From contig NZ_LT629971.1 of the NCBI RefSeq assembly GCF_900108565.1, positions 5,704,001 to 5,768,000 of the forward strand: a DNA stretch of 64,000 nucleotides. The letters run 5' to 3'. How positions within the stretch are numbered: the first letter of the stretch is position 1; every line of letters begins with the position of its first letter. A program made the position numbers and the translations under genes. Of this stretch, positions 1 to 8,823 are shown in pieces. This DNA comes from Mycolicibacterium rutilum (GTDB lineage Bacteria; Actinomycetota; Actinomycetes; Mycobacteriales; Mycobacteriaceae). The notes under the pieces are model-generated. The model ran no database searches. It was not told where the DNA came from and was given only the letters and a program-made list of their open reading frames with translations.

Positions 1-662
1 TCGACGAGCAGCGGGTGTTCGGCCTGCTCGTCTCGCCCGTCAGCGACGACCTGTCCCGGATGCTGACCCTGCAGTCCCGCGGCACCCCGGTGGTCCTGGT
101 CGACCGCGACGCGACCGGCACACCGTTCTCCTCGGTGGCCGTCGACGACGTCGCCGGCGGCCGGCTCGCCGCCGACCACCTCTGCTCCACCGGCAGGCGC
201 CGCCTGGCCTTCGTCGGCGGACCGCGCACGCTGCGCCAGGTGAGCGACCGGCTCCAGGGTGCGCAGGCAGCGGTCGCCGAGCACCCCGGGGTGACGCTCG
301 AGGTCGTCGACACCGCCGAGCTCAGCGTGCTCGCCGGCCGCACCGTCGGAGAGCAGCTGCGGGCCCGGCGTCCCGAGGACCGTCCGGACGCGGTGTTCTG
401 CGCCAACGACCTCCTCGCGATCGGCGTGCTGCAGGCGCTGACCCTGATGGGCGATGTCCAGGTGCCGCGCGACATCGCGCTGATCGGTTACGACGACATC
501 GACTTCGCGCGCTCCGCGGTGGTGCCGCTGACGTCGATTCGCCAGCCCAGCACCCAGATCGGCACCGCCGCAATCGATCTGCTCGCCGCGGCGGCCGAAC
601 ACGACGAACCCCAGCACATCGTGTACCAACCGGAGCTGGTGGTCCGGGCGTCAACCGCTTGA
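1..662 (+). CDS. LacI-family transcriptional regulator, C-terminal part (cut by window edge)
   Basis: About 219 C-terminal residues of a LacI/GalR-type repressor are present; the reading frame is open from base 3, so the helix-turn-helix end lies outside the window. What is visible is the periplasmic-binding-protein-like effector domain, including the family-typical stretches FCANDLLAIGVLQAL and IALIGYDDIDFA and a C-terminal ELVVRAST tail. Such proteins bind a sugar or nucleoside effector and leave their operator. The gene ends convergently, 73 bp before the molybdenum oxidoreductase operon, so its targets probably lie upstream, outside the window. It is a different protein from the LacI regulator at 11.2-12.2 kb. 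No frameshift is visible; the truncation is only the window edge. Confidence 0.9.
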   Translation, partial: DEQRVFGLLVSPVSDDLSRMLTLQSRGTPVVLVDRDATGTPFSSVAVDDVAGGRLAADHLCSTGRRRLAFVGGPRTLRQVSDRLQGAQAAVAEHPGVTLEVVDTAELSVLAGRTVGEQLRARRPEDRPDAVFCANDLLAIGVLQALTLMGDVQVPRDIALIGYDDIDFARSAVVPLTSIRQPSTQIGTAAIDLLAAAAEHDEPQHIVYQPELVVRASTA

Positions 663-735
663 CGCCCCCTTCGCCGAGTTCTACGTGAGGGCTGCGAAAT
701 CTCGGAAATCACGACCCTGGCGTCGAAATCGCGTG

Positions 736-2904
736 TCAGATCAACGTGTCGAGGGTGATGGGCAGGTCGGTGACGCGTCGGCCCGTGGCGTTGAACACCG
801 CGTTGGCGATCGCAGCGGGGACCCCGACGAACACCAGCTCCGCGAGCCCCTTCACCCCCAGCGGGCTGAGCAGCATGTCCTCGCCGGGTAGGAACGCCGC
901 GTCCAGGTCCCCGATGTCGGCGTTGACCGGCACCAGGTAGTCGGACATGTTGGCGTTGACGATCCGCCCGTCGCGGTGATCGAGGTCGGTCGACTCCAGC
1001 AGCGCCATCCCGATGCCGCCCACCATGCCGCCGATGGCTTGGCTGTGTGCGAGCAGCGGGTTGATGATGCGGCCCGCGTCGTACACGGCGTACATCCGGC
1101 GCACCCGGGTCAGGCCCAGCTGCTCGTCGACGGTGACCTCGGCGAACACCGCGCCGTAGGAATGCATCGCGTACGCGTCCTGCTCGGCCTCGTCCGGCGA
1201 CCACGTCTGGGTGGCGTCGAGCGGACCCCAGCCGCGTCTGCGCAGCAGGTCCTGGTACGACTCGCCGCGCCCTCCCGATGCAGTCATCCGCCCGTCGGCG
1301 ACGGTGACCTCGTCGGGACGCAGCCCGGCCAGCGGCGACCCGGGATCGACGACCGCGGTACGAATGAACCGGTCCCGCAACAGGTTCGCGGCGTGCAACA
1401 CTCCCGAGCCGACGCTGGCCATCGTCTGAGAGGCGCTGTGCACGGGTGCCTGCGGCATCCGGGAATCGCCGAGCGCGAACCGCACCCGGTTCAGCGGCAG
1501 GCCGAGGGCGTCGGCGGCCACCTGCGTCATCGCGGTGTAGGTGCCGGGACCCATGTCGATGCTGCCGGTCTGGACGTCGGCGGTGCCGTCGCGGTTGATC
1601 CGCACCGACGCCGCGGAGGCGACGGCGTTGGCGTGGTAGACCGCCGCGGCGGTGCCGAACCCCACCAGCAGGTTGCCCTCCCGCACCGCCCGGGGCGTGG
1701 CGTTGCGCCGCGACCAGCCGAAGGTGTCGGCGCCCTGCGCGAAGCACTCGGTGAGCCGGCGTGTCGAGAACGGCAGATCCGTGGACTCGTCGCGGCGGGG
1801 CTCGTTGCGGGCGCGCAACTCGATCGGATCCATGCCGAGCCGGAACGCCAGGTCGTCGAGGGCGCTCTCGAGGGCGAACACCCCGCTGACCGTTCCCGGC
1901 GCGCGGGTGAAGGTCGGCGGGTTCACGTCGAGCGGCACCGTCCGGTACGTCGACCGCAGGTGGGGCGCCGAGTACATGAACCGCGGCACACCGGTGACGT
2001 TGTCCTCGTAGCCGTCGTGGCGTGACTTCTCCACGCGGCCTTCGTGAATGACGCCGGTGATGCGCCCGGAGCGGTCAGCGCCGATCGCCAGCCGCTGCCG
2101 GCTCGTCGGCCGGTAGCCGACGGTGGTGTAGAACTGTCGACGCGTCAGAGTGACCTTCACCGGTCGGCCGAGTTCGCGCGCTGCGTACGCCGCGAGCAGC
2201 CCGTGCGGCCAGGTCCTGCCCGCCCCGCCGAACGCACCCCCGACGAACGGCGAGAGGACGTGCACCTGGTCTGCGGAGAGGCCGAATGCCTCCGCGTAGG
2301 CCTCCTGTGACCACGTTATGCCCTGTACCTTGTCCCAGACGGTCAGGTGCTCACCGTCCCAGCGGGCGATCGTCGACGGCAGCTCCATCGGGTTGTGGTT
2401 GTTCCTGGCCAGGGTGAACCGCAGGTCGGTACTGACCTCGGCGCCGCGCAGCGCTGCGTCGGCGTCGCCGCGCGCGTAGTCGGTAGTGCGTGCGGTGCGG
2501 CCCGGCTCGGCCTGGGCCTGCGGCGCGTCGACGTCGGTCAGCGGATCCGCGGCGTCGTAGCGCACCTCGACCAGGGTGGCGGCGTGTGCCGCCGCTTCGA
2601 GCGTTTCGGCGACGACGACGGCGACCGGCTGTCCGAAGGACGTGATCGTGCGCGGCTCGAAGGGCAGTGTCACACCGCGGAATTCGGTCAGCACCCGCAC
2701 GACGTCCGTGTGCCGCTGCGCCGCGGCGGTGTCCACGCCGGTGACACCGCCGCGAGCGACGGTGCTGCACACCAGCACCGCGTGCACAGCGTCGGGTACC
2801 GGGTTGTCGGCCGCGTAGGTGGCCTGCCCGGTGACCTTGAGGCGTCCGTCGACGCGGGTGACCGGCCGCCCGCTGAACCGCGGTACCGCCATCGGCGAGG
2901 TCAT
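736..2904 (-). CDS. xanthine dehydrogenase family, molybdopterin-binding subunit (PaoC/YagR type)
   Basis: A 722-residue large subunit of a molybdenum hydroxylase, which oxidises an aldehyde or N-heterocycle at a Mo-pterin site. The N-terminal hammerhead domain starts at about residue 15 (VTRVDGRLKVTGQATYAAD); Moco-binding segments include FVGGAFGGAG and the C-terminal GVKGLAELVFVGVPAAIANA, whose Glu sits where the catalytic Glu of the family is found. ATG at 2904 is chosen because it overlaps the stop of the FAD subunit by 4 nt (ATGA), the coupling seen throughout this operon. Subunit order Fe-S, FAD, Moco matches E. coli PaoABC. The substrate cannot be read from the sequence. No PaoD-type maturation chaperone is visible nearby. 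Confidence 0.9.
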   Translation of the reverse strand: MTSPMAVPRFSGRPVTRVDGRLKVTGQATYAADNPVPDAVHAVLVCSTVARGGVTGVDTAAAQRHTDVVRVLTEFRGVTLPFEPRTITSFGQPVAVVVAETLEAAAHAATLVEVRYDAADPLTDVDAPQAQAEPGRTARTTDYARGDADAALRGAEVSTDLRFTLARNNHNPMELPSTIARWDGEHLTVWDKVQGITWSQEAYAEAFGLSADQVHVLSPFVGGAFGGAGRTWPHGLLAAYAARELGRPVKVTLTRRQFYTTVGYRPTSRQRLAIGADRSGRITGVIHEGRVEKSRHDGYEDNVTGVPRFMYSAPHLRSTYRTVPLDVNPPTFTRAPGTVSGVFALESALDDLAFRLGMDPIELRARNEPRRDESTDLPFSTRRLTECFAQGADTFGWSRRNATPRAVREGNLLVGFGTAAAVYHANAVASAASVRINRDGTADVQTGSIDMGPGTYTAMTQVAADALGLPLNRVRFALGDSRMPQAPVHSASQTMASVGSGVLHAANLLRDRFIRTAVVDPGSPLAGLRPDEVTVADGRMTASGGRGESYQDLLRRRGWGPLDATQTWSPDEAEQDAYAMHSYGAVFAEVTVDEQLGLTRVRRMYAVYDAGRIINPLLAHSQAIGGMVGGIGMALLESTDLDHRDGRIVNANMSDYLVPVNADIGDLDAAFLPGEDMLLSPLGVKGLAELVFVGVPAAIANAVFNATGRRVTDLPITLDTLI

Positions 2905-3881
2905 GACAGCCCCGCCACGGTCGCGAGCTGGCGTTCGACGGTGCGCTGCAGCAGCCGGACCTTGAAGCCGTTCTCCGACAGCGGACGGGCACCTTCGGCG
3001 GCCAGCGCCGCGGCCGCCCGCCAGGTCTCGGAGCTCGGCGGCCGGCCGACGAGTGCCCGCTCGACGGCGGGTAGGCGCCACGGCACGGTGCCCACACCAC
3101 CGGCGGCGACGCGCGCGCTGCGGACCCGCCCGTTGCGGACGTCCAGCGCGACCGCGGCCGAGGTCAGGGCGAACTCGTATGACGCCCGGTCGCGGACCTT
3201 CAGATATCCGGAGCGCCGCGCCTCGGCGATCGGCACCTCGACAGCGGTGATGAGTTCCCCTGCGCCGAGGTTGTTTTCGCGATCGGGTGTGTCGCCGGGC
3301 CGGCGGTAGAAGTCTGCCAGCGGCATCGTCGCCTCACCGTCCGGTCCGCGGATGATGAGCACCGCGTCGAGCGCGGTCAGCGCCACCGCCAGGTCCGACG
3401 GGTGCGTCGCGACGCACGCGTCGCTGGTGCCGAGGATGGCGTGCGTCCGGTTCCGCCCGCCGACGGCCGAGCATCCGGCGCCCGGGCTGCGCCGGTTGCA
3501 CGCCGCGCTCACATCGCGGAAGTACAGGCACCGGGGTCGCTGCAGCAGGTTGCCGCCGATCGACGCCATGTTGCGCAGTTGCGCCGAGGCACTCGCCTCC
3601 AACGCCTGCGTGATGACCGGAAAGCGTTCGCGAACACCAGGATCCGCCGCCAGGTCGGTCATCCGCACCAACGCACCGACTCGCAGCCGGTTCGGTTGCA
3701 CGTCGATGTCGCGGTACGGCAGGGCGTTGATGTCGACGACCCGCTCGGGCCGTTCCACGGTCTCGCGCATGAGGTCGATCAGCGTCGTTCCGCCGGCGAT
3801 GTAACGCGCCCCCGTCGCACCTGCGGCGAGCGCAGCCGGTTCGTCCTCGGCCTTGGTGAAGGTGAAGGTATACACGGTCAC
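2901..3881 (-). CDS. xanthine dehydrogenase family, FAD-binding subunit with [4Fe-4S] cysteines (PaoB type)
   Basis: A 326-residue medium subunit that passes electrons between the Moco and Fe-S subunits through FAD. The FAD-binding stretch is YIAGGTTL (residues 27-34) and the second is NMASIGGNLLQR (104-115). Four cysteines at about residues 118, 128, 137 and 156 (RPRCLYF, AACNRR, GAGCSAV, SDACVATHPSD) match the extra [4Fe-4S]-binding insertion of PaoB and of 4-hydroxybenzoyl-CoA reductase beta subunits; most plain xanthine dehydrogenase FAD subunits lack it. The GTG start at 3881 is chosen because it overlaps the upstream stop by 4 nt (GTGA); it is a better choice than the longer open frame, which runs inside the Fe-S gene. 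Confidence 0.9.
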   Translation of the reverse strand: MTVYTFTFTKAEDEPAALAAGATGARYIAGGTTLIDLMRETVERPERVVDINALPYRDIDVQPNRLRVGALVRMTDLAADPGVRERFPVITQALEASASAQLRNMASIGGNLLQRPRCLYFRDVSAACNRRSPGAGCSAVGGRNRTHAILGTSDACVATHPSDLAVALTALDAVLIIRGPDGEATMPLADFYRRPGDTPDRENNLGAGELITAVEVPIAEARRSGYLKVRDRASYEFALTSAAVALDVRNGRVRSARVAAGGVGTVPWRLPAVERALVGRPPSSETWRAAAALAAEGARPLSENGFKVRLLQRTVERQLATVAGLS

Positions 3882-4492
3882 GCCTCCCGCACACTGGCGA
3901 CGGCCGCCACGATGTTGCTGTACGCCCCGCACCGGCAGATGTTGCCGCTCATCCACTCCCGGATCTCCTCGGGAGAACCGTTGTGGCCCTCCTGAATACA
4001 GCCGATGCCCGACATGATCTGGCCCGGTGTGCAGAATCCGCACTGCAGACCGTCGTGGTCGATGAACGCCTGCTGCAGCGGATGCAGACGGCCGTTGTGC
4101 TCCAGGCCCTCGACGGTCAGGATGTCGGCGCCGTCGTGCATGACCGCCAGCGTGAGGCAGGAGTTCACCCGCGCACCGTCCAACAGGATCGTGCACGTAC
4201 CGCACGCCCCCTGGTCGCAGCCTTTCTTGGTGCCGGGCAACTCGGCACGTTCGCGCAGCATGTCCAGCAGCGAGGTCCGGTTGTCGACGGTGAGCTCGCG
4301 TTCCTGCCCGTTGATCCGCAGCCGGACCACCGATGTCGAGGATTCGTCCGGCGGGGCTTCGCGCGAGCAGCCCGGCAGCAGCGTCGCAGCGGCCACGGTG
4401 CCGCCGATCGCGACGGATGTGCCGACGAACGTGCGCCGGGTGAGGGTGAACGGCGTTCCGGGGTCGTGCGGGGCGGTGGTCTCGATGGTCAC
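3878..4492 (-). CDS. xanthine dehydrogenase family, [2Fe-2S] subunit with Tat signal (PaoA type)
   Basis: A 204-residue small subunit carrying two [2Fe-2S] clusters. Plant-ferredoxin cysteines are at about residues 92, 97, 100 and 112 (GCDQGACGTC...SC); the helical-domain cysteines are at 151, 154, 186 and 188 (CGFC...CRC). The N-terminus has a twin-arginine signal (TRRTFVG at about residues 18-24) followed by a hydrophobic Ala/Gly run and a lipobox-like LLPGC, so the enzyme is probably exported folded, as E. coli PaoABC is. GTG at 4492 is the chosen start; an in-frame ATG at 4537 would only lengthen the signal n-region. First gene of the operon; it is transcribed away from the gene at 4611, with a 118-bp shared promoter region. 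Confidence 0.85.
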   Translation of the reverse strand: MTIETTAPHDPGTPFTLTRRTFVGTSVAIGGTVAAATLLPGCSREAPPDESSTSVVRLRINGQERELTVDNRTSLLDMLRERAELPGTKKGCDQGACGTCTILLDGARVNSCLTLAVMHDGADILTVEGLEHNGRLHPLQQAFIDHDGLQCGFCTPGQIMSGIGCIQEGHNGSPEEIREWMSGNICRCGAYSNIVAAVASVREA

Positions 4493-4610
4493 GAACGCCA
4501 CGCTAGGAACAGCCGGCACCGCGTGGCCGGAACTCATAGCGGATTCACACGGAATAGCCGCGCGGTGGCCGACGTTGCGCGGACGGTAACCGACACCACG
4601 GAGGCGACGC

Positions 4611-5279
4611 ATGAGGATCGGCATCATCGGAGCAGGGCAGATCGGCGGCACACTGACGCGCAGGCTGCGCGAACTCGGGCACGAGGTGAGGGTGTCGAAC
4701 TCGCGGTCGCCGGAGTCGTTGGCCGACCTCGCCGCCGAGACCGGGGCGACGGCCGTCTGGGCCGCCGACGCCGCCACCGACGCCGACCTCGTCATCATCA
4801 GCATCCCGCAGAAGAAGGTCCCCGACCTCGCCGACGGCATCGTCGATGCCCGCAGGCCGGGTGCGCCGGTCATCGAGACCAACAACTACTACCCGCACCA
4901 GCGCGACGGCGAGATCGCCGGCATCGAGGACGGCCTGACCGAGAGCGAGTGGGTCGCCGAGCAGATCGGTGCGCCGGTGTACAAGGTGTTCAACGGGATC
5001 TGGTGGAAGAACCTCCTCGAGAAGGGCACCCCGACCGGTACGCCCAACCGCATCGCCCTGCCCGTCGCCGGGGCGGACGGAGCAGGCCGCGACCTCGTCC
5101 ACGAGCTCGTCGACCAACTCGGGTTCGACCCCGTCGACGCCGGGCCGCTCGCCGAATCCTGGCGTCAACAGCCCGGAACACCGGTGTACGGCAAGGACTT
5201 CGACGCCGAGAACACCCGTAAGGCGCTCGCCGCCGCCACCCGCGCGCGCACGTCGGACTGGTCCGCGCGCGCGGCCTGA
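4611..5279 (+). CDS. NADPH-dependent F420 reductase-like NAD(P)-binding protein
   Basis: A 222-residue protein that begins directly with a Rossmann dinucleotide-binding motif (MRIGIIGAGQIGGTL, G-x-G-x-x-G). It belongs to the family that includes archaeal F420:NADP+ oxidoreductases and related short reductases. Further landmarks are SNSRSPESL after strand 2, typical of NADP-phosphate recognition, and an ETNNYYPHQRDG stretch. A good ribosome binding site (GGAGG, 4600-4604) supports ATG 4611. It is divergent from the molybdenum oxidoreductase operon, so a shared promoter region is possible, but nothing links the two functionally. Mycobacteria make F420, so an F420-linked role is plausible; the precise reaction is not determined. 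Confidence 0.75.
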   Translation: MRIGIIGAGQIGGTLTRRLRELGHEVRVSNSRSPESLADLAAETGATAVWAADAATDADLVIISIPQKKVPDLADGIVDARRPGAPVIETNNYYPHQRDGEIAGIEDGLTESEWVAEQIGAPVYKVFNGIWWKNLLEKGTPTGTPNRIALPVAGADGAGRDLVHELVDQLGFDPVDAGPLAESWRQQPGTPVYGKDFDAENTRKALAAATRARTSDWSARAA

Positions 5280-5379
5280 CGCAGCGTCCGCCGACATGGC
5301 GGTTCGAGCCGGTTAGGCTGGGTACCCGGTAGGTCCGGCGTGACCTGAGCCGGCTACAGGATCTGCTCGAAGGAGACGT

Positions 5380-6303
5380 ATGCGTCGGCGACTGGCGAAA
5401 CGGGCGATGACGATGATGGCGCTCGCCGGCGTCGCGCTGCTGGTCAACGGGTGCGAGGCGCAGGTCTGGGGTGCGCCGCCGTCTGCCGATTCCGCGCAGG
5501 CGACCGTCTCCGCCCCGCAGGCCACGCCGTCCGCGGTGCCGCAGGCGCCGCCCGAGCCCACGGCGGGGCTGGCAGGCCTGGACCCCCGTCTCCGCCAGGC
5601 CATGGACGAGGCGGCCGCGGCCGGCGCCGACGTCACCACGATGGTGCTCGACCGCGACACCGGACAGAGCGTCGCCCACCAACCCGATTCCGCGTTCCCG
5701 ATCGCGTCCGTGGCCAAGCTGTTCATCGCCGACGATCTGCTGCTGCAGGCGTCGCAGGGCGAGACCGAACTGTCCCCCGACGACCGCAAGGCGCTCGACG
5801 TCATGCTGCGCTCGTCCGATGACAGCGCGGCGCAGACGTTCTGGGACCGCAGCGGCGGCAACGCCGTCATCGCTCGCATCGTGGCGCGCTACGGGCTGAC
5901 CGGCACGACGGCACCATGGAACGGGCACTGGGATGTCACGACGAGCACCGCCAGCGATCTCGTGCGCTACTACGACAAGCTGCTCAGCGGTAGCGGCGGC
6001 CTGCCGCCCGAACAGGCCGACGTCATCCTCGACAACATCGCCCGGTTCACGCCGACCGGGCTCGACGGCTATCCGCAGCGGTTCGGCATCCCCGACGGGC
6101 TTTTCGCCGAACCGGTCGCGGTCAAGCAGGGCTGGTTCTGCTGCTGGAACGGCGGCAACCAGCTGCATGTGTCGACCGGCGTGATCGGCGCCGACCGCCG
6201 CTACGTGATGGTGATCAGCTCGCTGCAACCCGTCGGTGAGGCCGCCGCGCGTGCCACCATCACCCAGGCGGTCAAGACGATGTTCCCCGGTGGGAAGATC
6301 TGA
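5380..6303 (+). CDS. beta-lactamase/PBP-fold serine hydrolase lipoprotein (LppW-like)
   Basis: A 307-residue exported protein. The signal peptide (residues 1-24) ends in a lipobox VNGC with Cys25, so it should be lipid-anchored outside the membrane. A Pro/Ala-rich linker (residues 35-65) precedes a class-A beta-lactamase-like domain with SVAK at 110-113 (SxxK nucleophile and base), SDD at 146-148 (SxN equivalent) and KQG at 249-251 (KTG equivalent). These resemble the mycobacterial LppW group rather than a classical beta-lactamase; no clear class-A ExxLN motif is visible, so penicillin hydrolysis is not implied. A -10-like TAGGCT lies at 5314-5319 and GAAGGAGA just before ATG 5380. The 3' end overlaps the dehydrogenase on the other strand by 32 nt. 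Confidence 0.75.
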   Translation: MRRRLAKRAMTMMALAGVALLVNGCEAQVWGAPPSADSAQATVSAPQATPSAVPQAPPEPTAGLAGLDPRLRQAMDEAAAAGADVTTMVLDRDTGQSVAHQPDSAFPIASVAKLFIADDLLLQASQGETELSPDDRKALDVMLRSSDDSAAQTFWDRSGGNAVIARIVARYGLTGTTAPWNGHWDVTTSTASDLVRYYDKLLSGSGGLPPEQADVILDNIARFTPTGLDGYPQRFGIPDGLFAEPVAVKQGWFCCWNGGNQLHVSTGVIGADRRYVMVISSLQPVGEAAARATITQAVKTMFPGGKI

Positions 6304-7315
6304 CCGGGGAGATTTCAACGACGACCTTGCCGCCCCGGCGCTCGGCCGCGGCCGTGAACGCCTTGACCGCGTCGGTGAGCGCGTAGCGGTCCGTCACCAA
6401 CGCGTCGAGGTCGATTCCGTTGAGCGCCATCGCGATTGCCCGCGGATAGGTGTCGTTCATCCGGCGCACCATCGCGAACGTCAGGCCCTTGCGGCGCGCC
6501 ACCGCCGCCGGAAACGACGACGACTCCTCCGAGGGGATACCCGCGAGTGCCACGCGGGCGCCGGGACGGCTGGCGGCCACCGCGATCCCGATGGCGCTGT
6601 CGGTGCCCGCCACCTCGATGACGACGTCGACGCCCCGGCCGCCGGTCGCGTCCAGCACGGCGTCGGCGCCCTCGTCGGGTGACCACACCGCGTCGGCGCC
6701 GGCGTCGAGCGTCGCGGCCCGCCGGTGGGCCAGCGGTTCGACCGCGAACACCCTGGCGGCGCCCTGGGTGCGGGCCACCTGCACGACGAGTTGTCCGATC
6801 GGCCCCGCCCCGACCACCAGCACGTCCGAATCGGGCTTCAGGTGGCTCACGCCGACCGCATGGATCGCCACGCCGAGCGGTTCCAGCAGTGCGCCGGCGT
6901 CGTCGCTGAGGTCGTCGGGCAGCGGGTGCAGCAGCCGATCCGGCCACACCAGGTACTCCTGCAGCGCCCCGTCCAATGTGCCGTGCCCGGCGAACTGCAC
7001 TGTGGGACAGAGGTTGTGGTCACCCGCCAGGCACCTCTCGCAGTGCTGGCAGGGGATCGCCGGGTCGACGGCGACCCGGCGGCCGGCGTACGGCCCGGTC
7101 ACCGCGACCGCGGCGAACTCGTGCCCCGGCACCACCGGACGCTCGATCCGGTTCTCGCCGATGCCGCCGTCGCTGAACCAGTGCAGGTCGGACCCGCAGA
7201 TGCCCACCGAGGTCACCTCGACCAGCGACCACCCCGGCGGCGGTTCACCCGGCCCGGGTTCGGTGGCGACCCGCAGGTCCCCGACGCCGTGCAGCCGTGC
7301 CGCGAGCATGCTCAC
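6272..7315 (-). CDS. zinc-dependent medium-chain alcohol (polyol) dehydrogenase
   Basis: A 347-residue medium-chain dehydrogenase of the sorbitol/L-idonate type. The catalytic zinc site is formed by Cys40 (GICGSDLHWF) and His65-Glu66 (PGHE); the structural zinc is held by Cys89, 92, 95 and 103. The NAD(P) motif GAGPIG is at 169-174. It is the last gene of the arabinose operon. GTG 7315 overlaps the araA stop by 4 nt (GTGA), so it is translationally coupled to araA. The context suggests oxidation of a polyol such as L-arabinitol or galactitol, or of a sugar, feeding the same pathway; that is inference. Its 3' end overlaps the convergent lipoprotein gene. Confidence 0.85.
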   Translation of the reverse strand: MSMLAARLHGVGDLRVATEPGPGEPPPGWSLVEVTSVGICGSDLHWFSDGGIGENRIERPVVPGHEFAAVAVTGPYAGRRVAVDPAIPCQHCERCLAGDHNLCPTVQFAGHGTLDGALQEYLVWPDRLLHPLPDDLSDDAGALLEPLGVAIHAVGVSHLKPDSDVLVVGAGPIGQLVVQVARTQGAARVFAVEPLAHRRAATLDAGADAVWSPDEGADAVLDATGGRGVDVVIEVAGTDSAIGIAVAASRPGARVALAGIPSEESSSFPAAVARRKGLTFAMVRRMNDTYPRAIAMALNGIDLDALVTDRYALTDAVKAFTAAAERRGGKVVVEISPVRSSHRGTSS

Positions 7316-8823
7316 AGACCGGCGGCGACATGGTGGTACACCGCGTTCCACTTGAGTTCGTTGGCGAATCCGCGCGTCGTGGTGCCCGCGTCGATGACGA
7401 GCAGCTCGGTGCCGGTCATCGCGGCGAAGTCGTCGATCGTCTCGGTGCTCAGTGCTGTGGTCAGCACCGTGTGGTGCGGCGCACCGGCCATCAGCCACGC
7501 CTCCGCCGAGGCGGACCACGACGGCAGCGGCTCCCACACCGCGCAGGCCACGGGCAGCATGGGCAGGTCGGTCGTCGGTTCGACGACACGAACCTCGTTG
7601 GCCACCAATCGGAATCGGGCACCCATGTCGCAGATCCCGATGACCACGGCGTCCGAGGGCGCCGCGGTGAAGCGCAACCGCACCGGGTCGTCGCGGTCGC
7701 CGATGGACAGCGGATGGACCTCCAGGGTCGGTGTGGCGGCCGCGATGCTGGGGCACACCTCGAGCATGTGCGCGCCCAGGATGCGCTCCTGGCCCGGCGT
7801 CAGGTCGTAGGTGTAGTCCTCCATGAACGACGTGCCGCCGGGCAGACCCTCGGCCATCACCTTCACCGTGCGCAGCATCAGCGCGGTCTTCCAGTCGCCT
7901 TCCCCGCCGAACCCGTAGCCGTCGGCCATCAGCCGCTGCACGGCCAGCCCGGGGAGCTGGCGCAGCCCGCCGAGGTCCTCGAAGTTCGTGGTGAACGCGT
8001 GAAAGCCGCCGTCCTGCAGAAACCTTCGCAGCCCAAGCTCGATCTGTGCGCCGTCGCGCAGCGACGTGTGCCGGTCGCCGCCGGCACGCAGTTCGTCCGC
8101 CAACCGGTAGGTGTGTTCGTACTCGCGGACCAGCTTGTCGATGTCGGCGGGCCGGACCCGCTCGACGACGTCGACCAGATCGTTGACGCCGTAGGTGTTG
8201 ACCGAAACCCCGAAGTGCGCCTCGGCTTCCACCTTGTCGCCCTCGGTGACCGCCACACCGCGCATGTTGTCGCCGAAGCGCGCCACCTTGAGCGTGGACA
8301 GTTCGGCGTTGCCGAGTGCGGCCCGCACCCACGATCCGATGCGGCGTCGTGTCTCGGGGTGGTCGACGTGGCCGGCGATGGTCTTGCGCGGCTGCGACAA
8401 CCGCGACTGGATGTATCCGAACTCCCGGTCGCCGTGTGCGGCCTGGTTGAGGTTCATGAAGTCCATGTCGATGCTGTCCCAGGGCAACTCGACGCCGAAC
8501 TGGGTGTGCAGGTGCAGCAGCGGCTTGCGCAGCGTCTTGAGCCCGCGGATCCACATCTTCGCCGGCGAGAAGGTGTGCATCCAGGCGATCACGCCGATGC
8601 ACTCGGCAGAGGCGTTGGCCTCGGCGAGCACCCGGGCGATCTGATCGGCGTCGGTGACCACCGGACGCCACTGCACCTCGACCGGCACCTCGCTGCTGGC
8701 ATCGAGTCGCTCGGCGATCTGCCGCGACTGGTCGGCGACCTGGTCGAGGATGTCGGGCCCGTACAGGTGCTGGCTGCCCGTGATCAGCCACACCTGGCTG
8801 GTGACGAGGCGCGATGCGATCAT
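7312..8823 (-). CDS. araA: L-arabinose isomerase
   Basis: A 503-residue enzyme that converts L-arabinose to L-ribulose, the first step of the bacterial L-arabinose pathway. Recognisable stretches are LITGSQHLYG at the N-terminus, WMHTFSPAKMWIRGL, LHLHTQFGVELPW, NMRGVAVTEGDKVEA, GFGGEGDWKTA and SFMEDYTYDL; the last two contain metal-binding residues of the family. The length is as usual (about 500). ATG 8823 has AGGAGA just upstream and overlaps the araD stop by 4 nt. It sits between araD and the dehydrogenase in a tightly packed operon controlled from the 16.8-17.1 kb promoter. Confidence 0.97.
   Translation of the reverse strand: MIASRLVTSQVWLITGSQHLYGPDILDQVADQSRQIAERLDASSEVPVEVQWRPVVTDADQIARVLAEANASAECIGVIAWMHTFSPAKMWIRGLKTLRKPLLHLHTQFGVELPWDSIDMDFMNLNQAAHGDREFGYIQSRLSQPRKTIAGHVDHPETRRRIGSWVRAALGNAELSTLKVARFGDNMRGVAVTEGDKVEAEAHFGVSVNTYGVNDLVDVVERVRPADIDKLVREYEHTYRLADELRAGGDRHTSLRDGAQIELGLRRFLQDGGFHAFTTNFEDLGGLRQLPGLAVQRLMADGYGFGGEGDWKTALMLRTVKVMAEGLPGGTSFMEDYTYDLTPGQERILGAHMLEVCPSIAAATPTLEVHPLSIGDRDDPVRLRFTAAPSDAVVIGICDMGARFRLVANEVRVVEPTTDLPMLPVACAVWEPLPSWSASAEAWLMAGAPHHTVLTTALSTETIDDFAAMTGTELLVIDAGTTTRGFANELKWNAVYHHVAAGL

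Noticed and set aside
1..662. Pseudogene or truncated LacI gene
   Set aside because: The frame is open to the window edge and intact to its stop; the missing N-terminus is only outside the window.
488..1747. 419-codon open frame on the minus strand inside the Moco subunit gene
   Set aside because: Arg/Gly-rich out-of-frame translation typical of high-GC shadow frames; no motif, and the overlapping frame encodes a clear xanthine dehydrogenase-family subunit.
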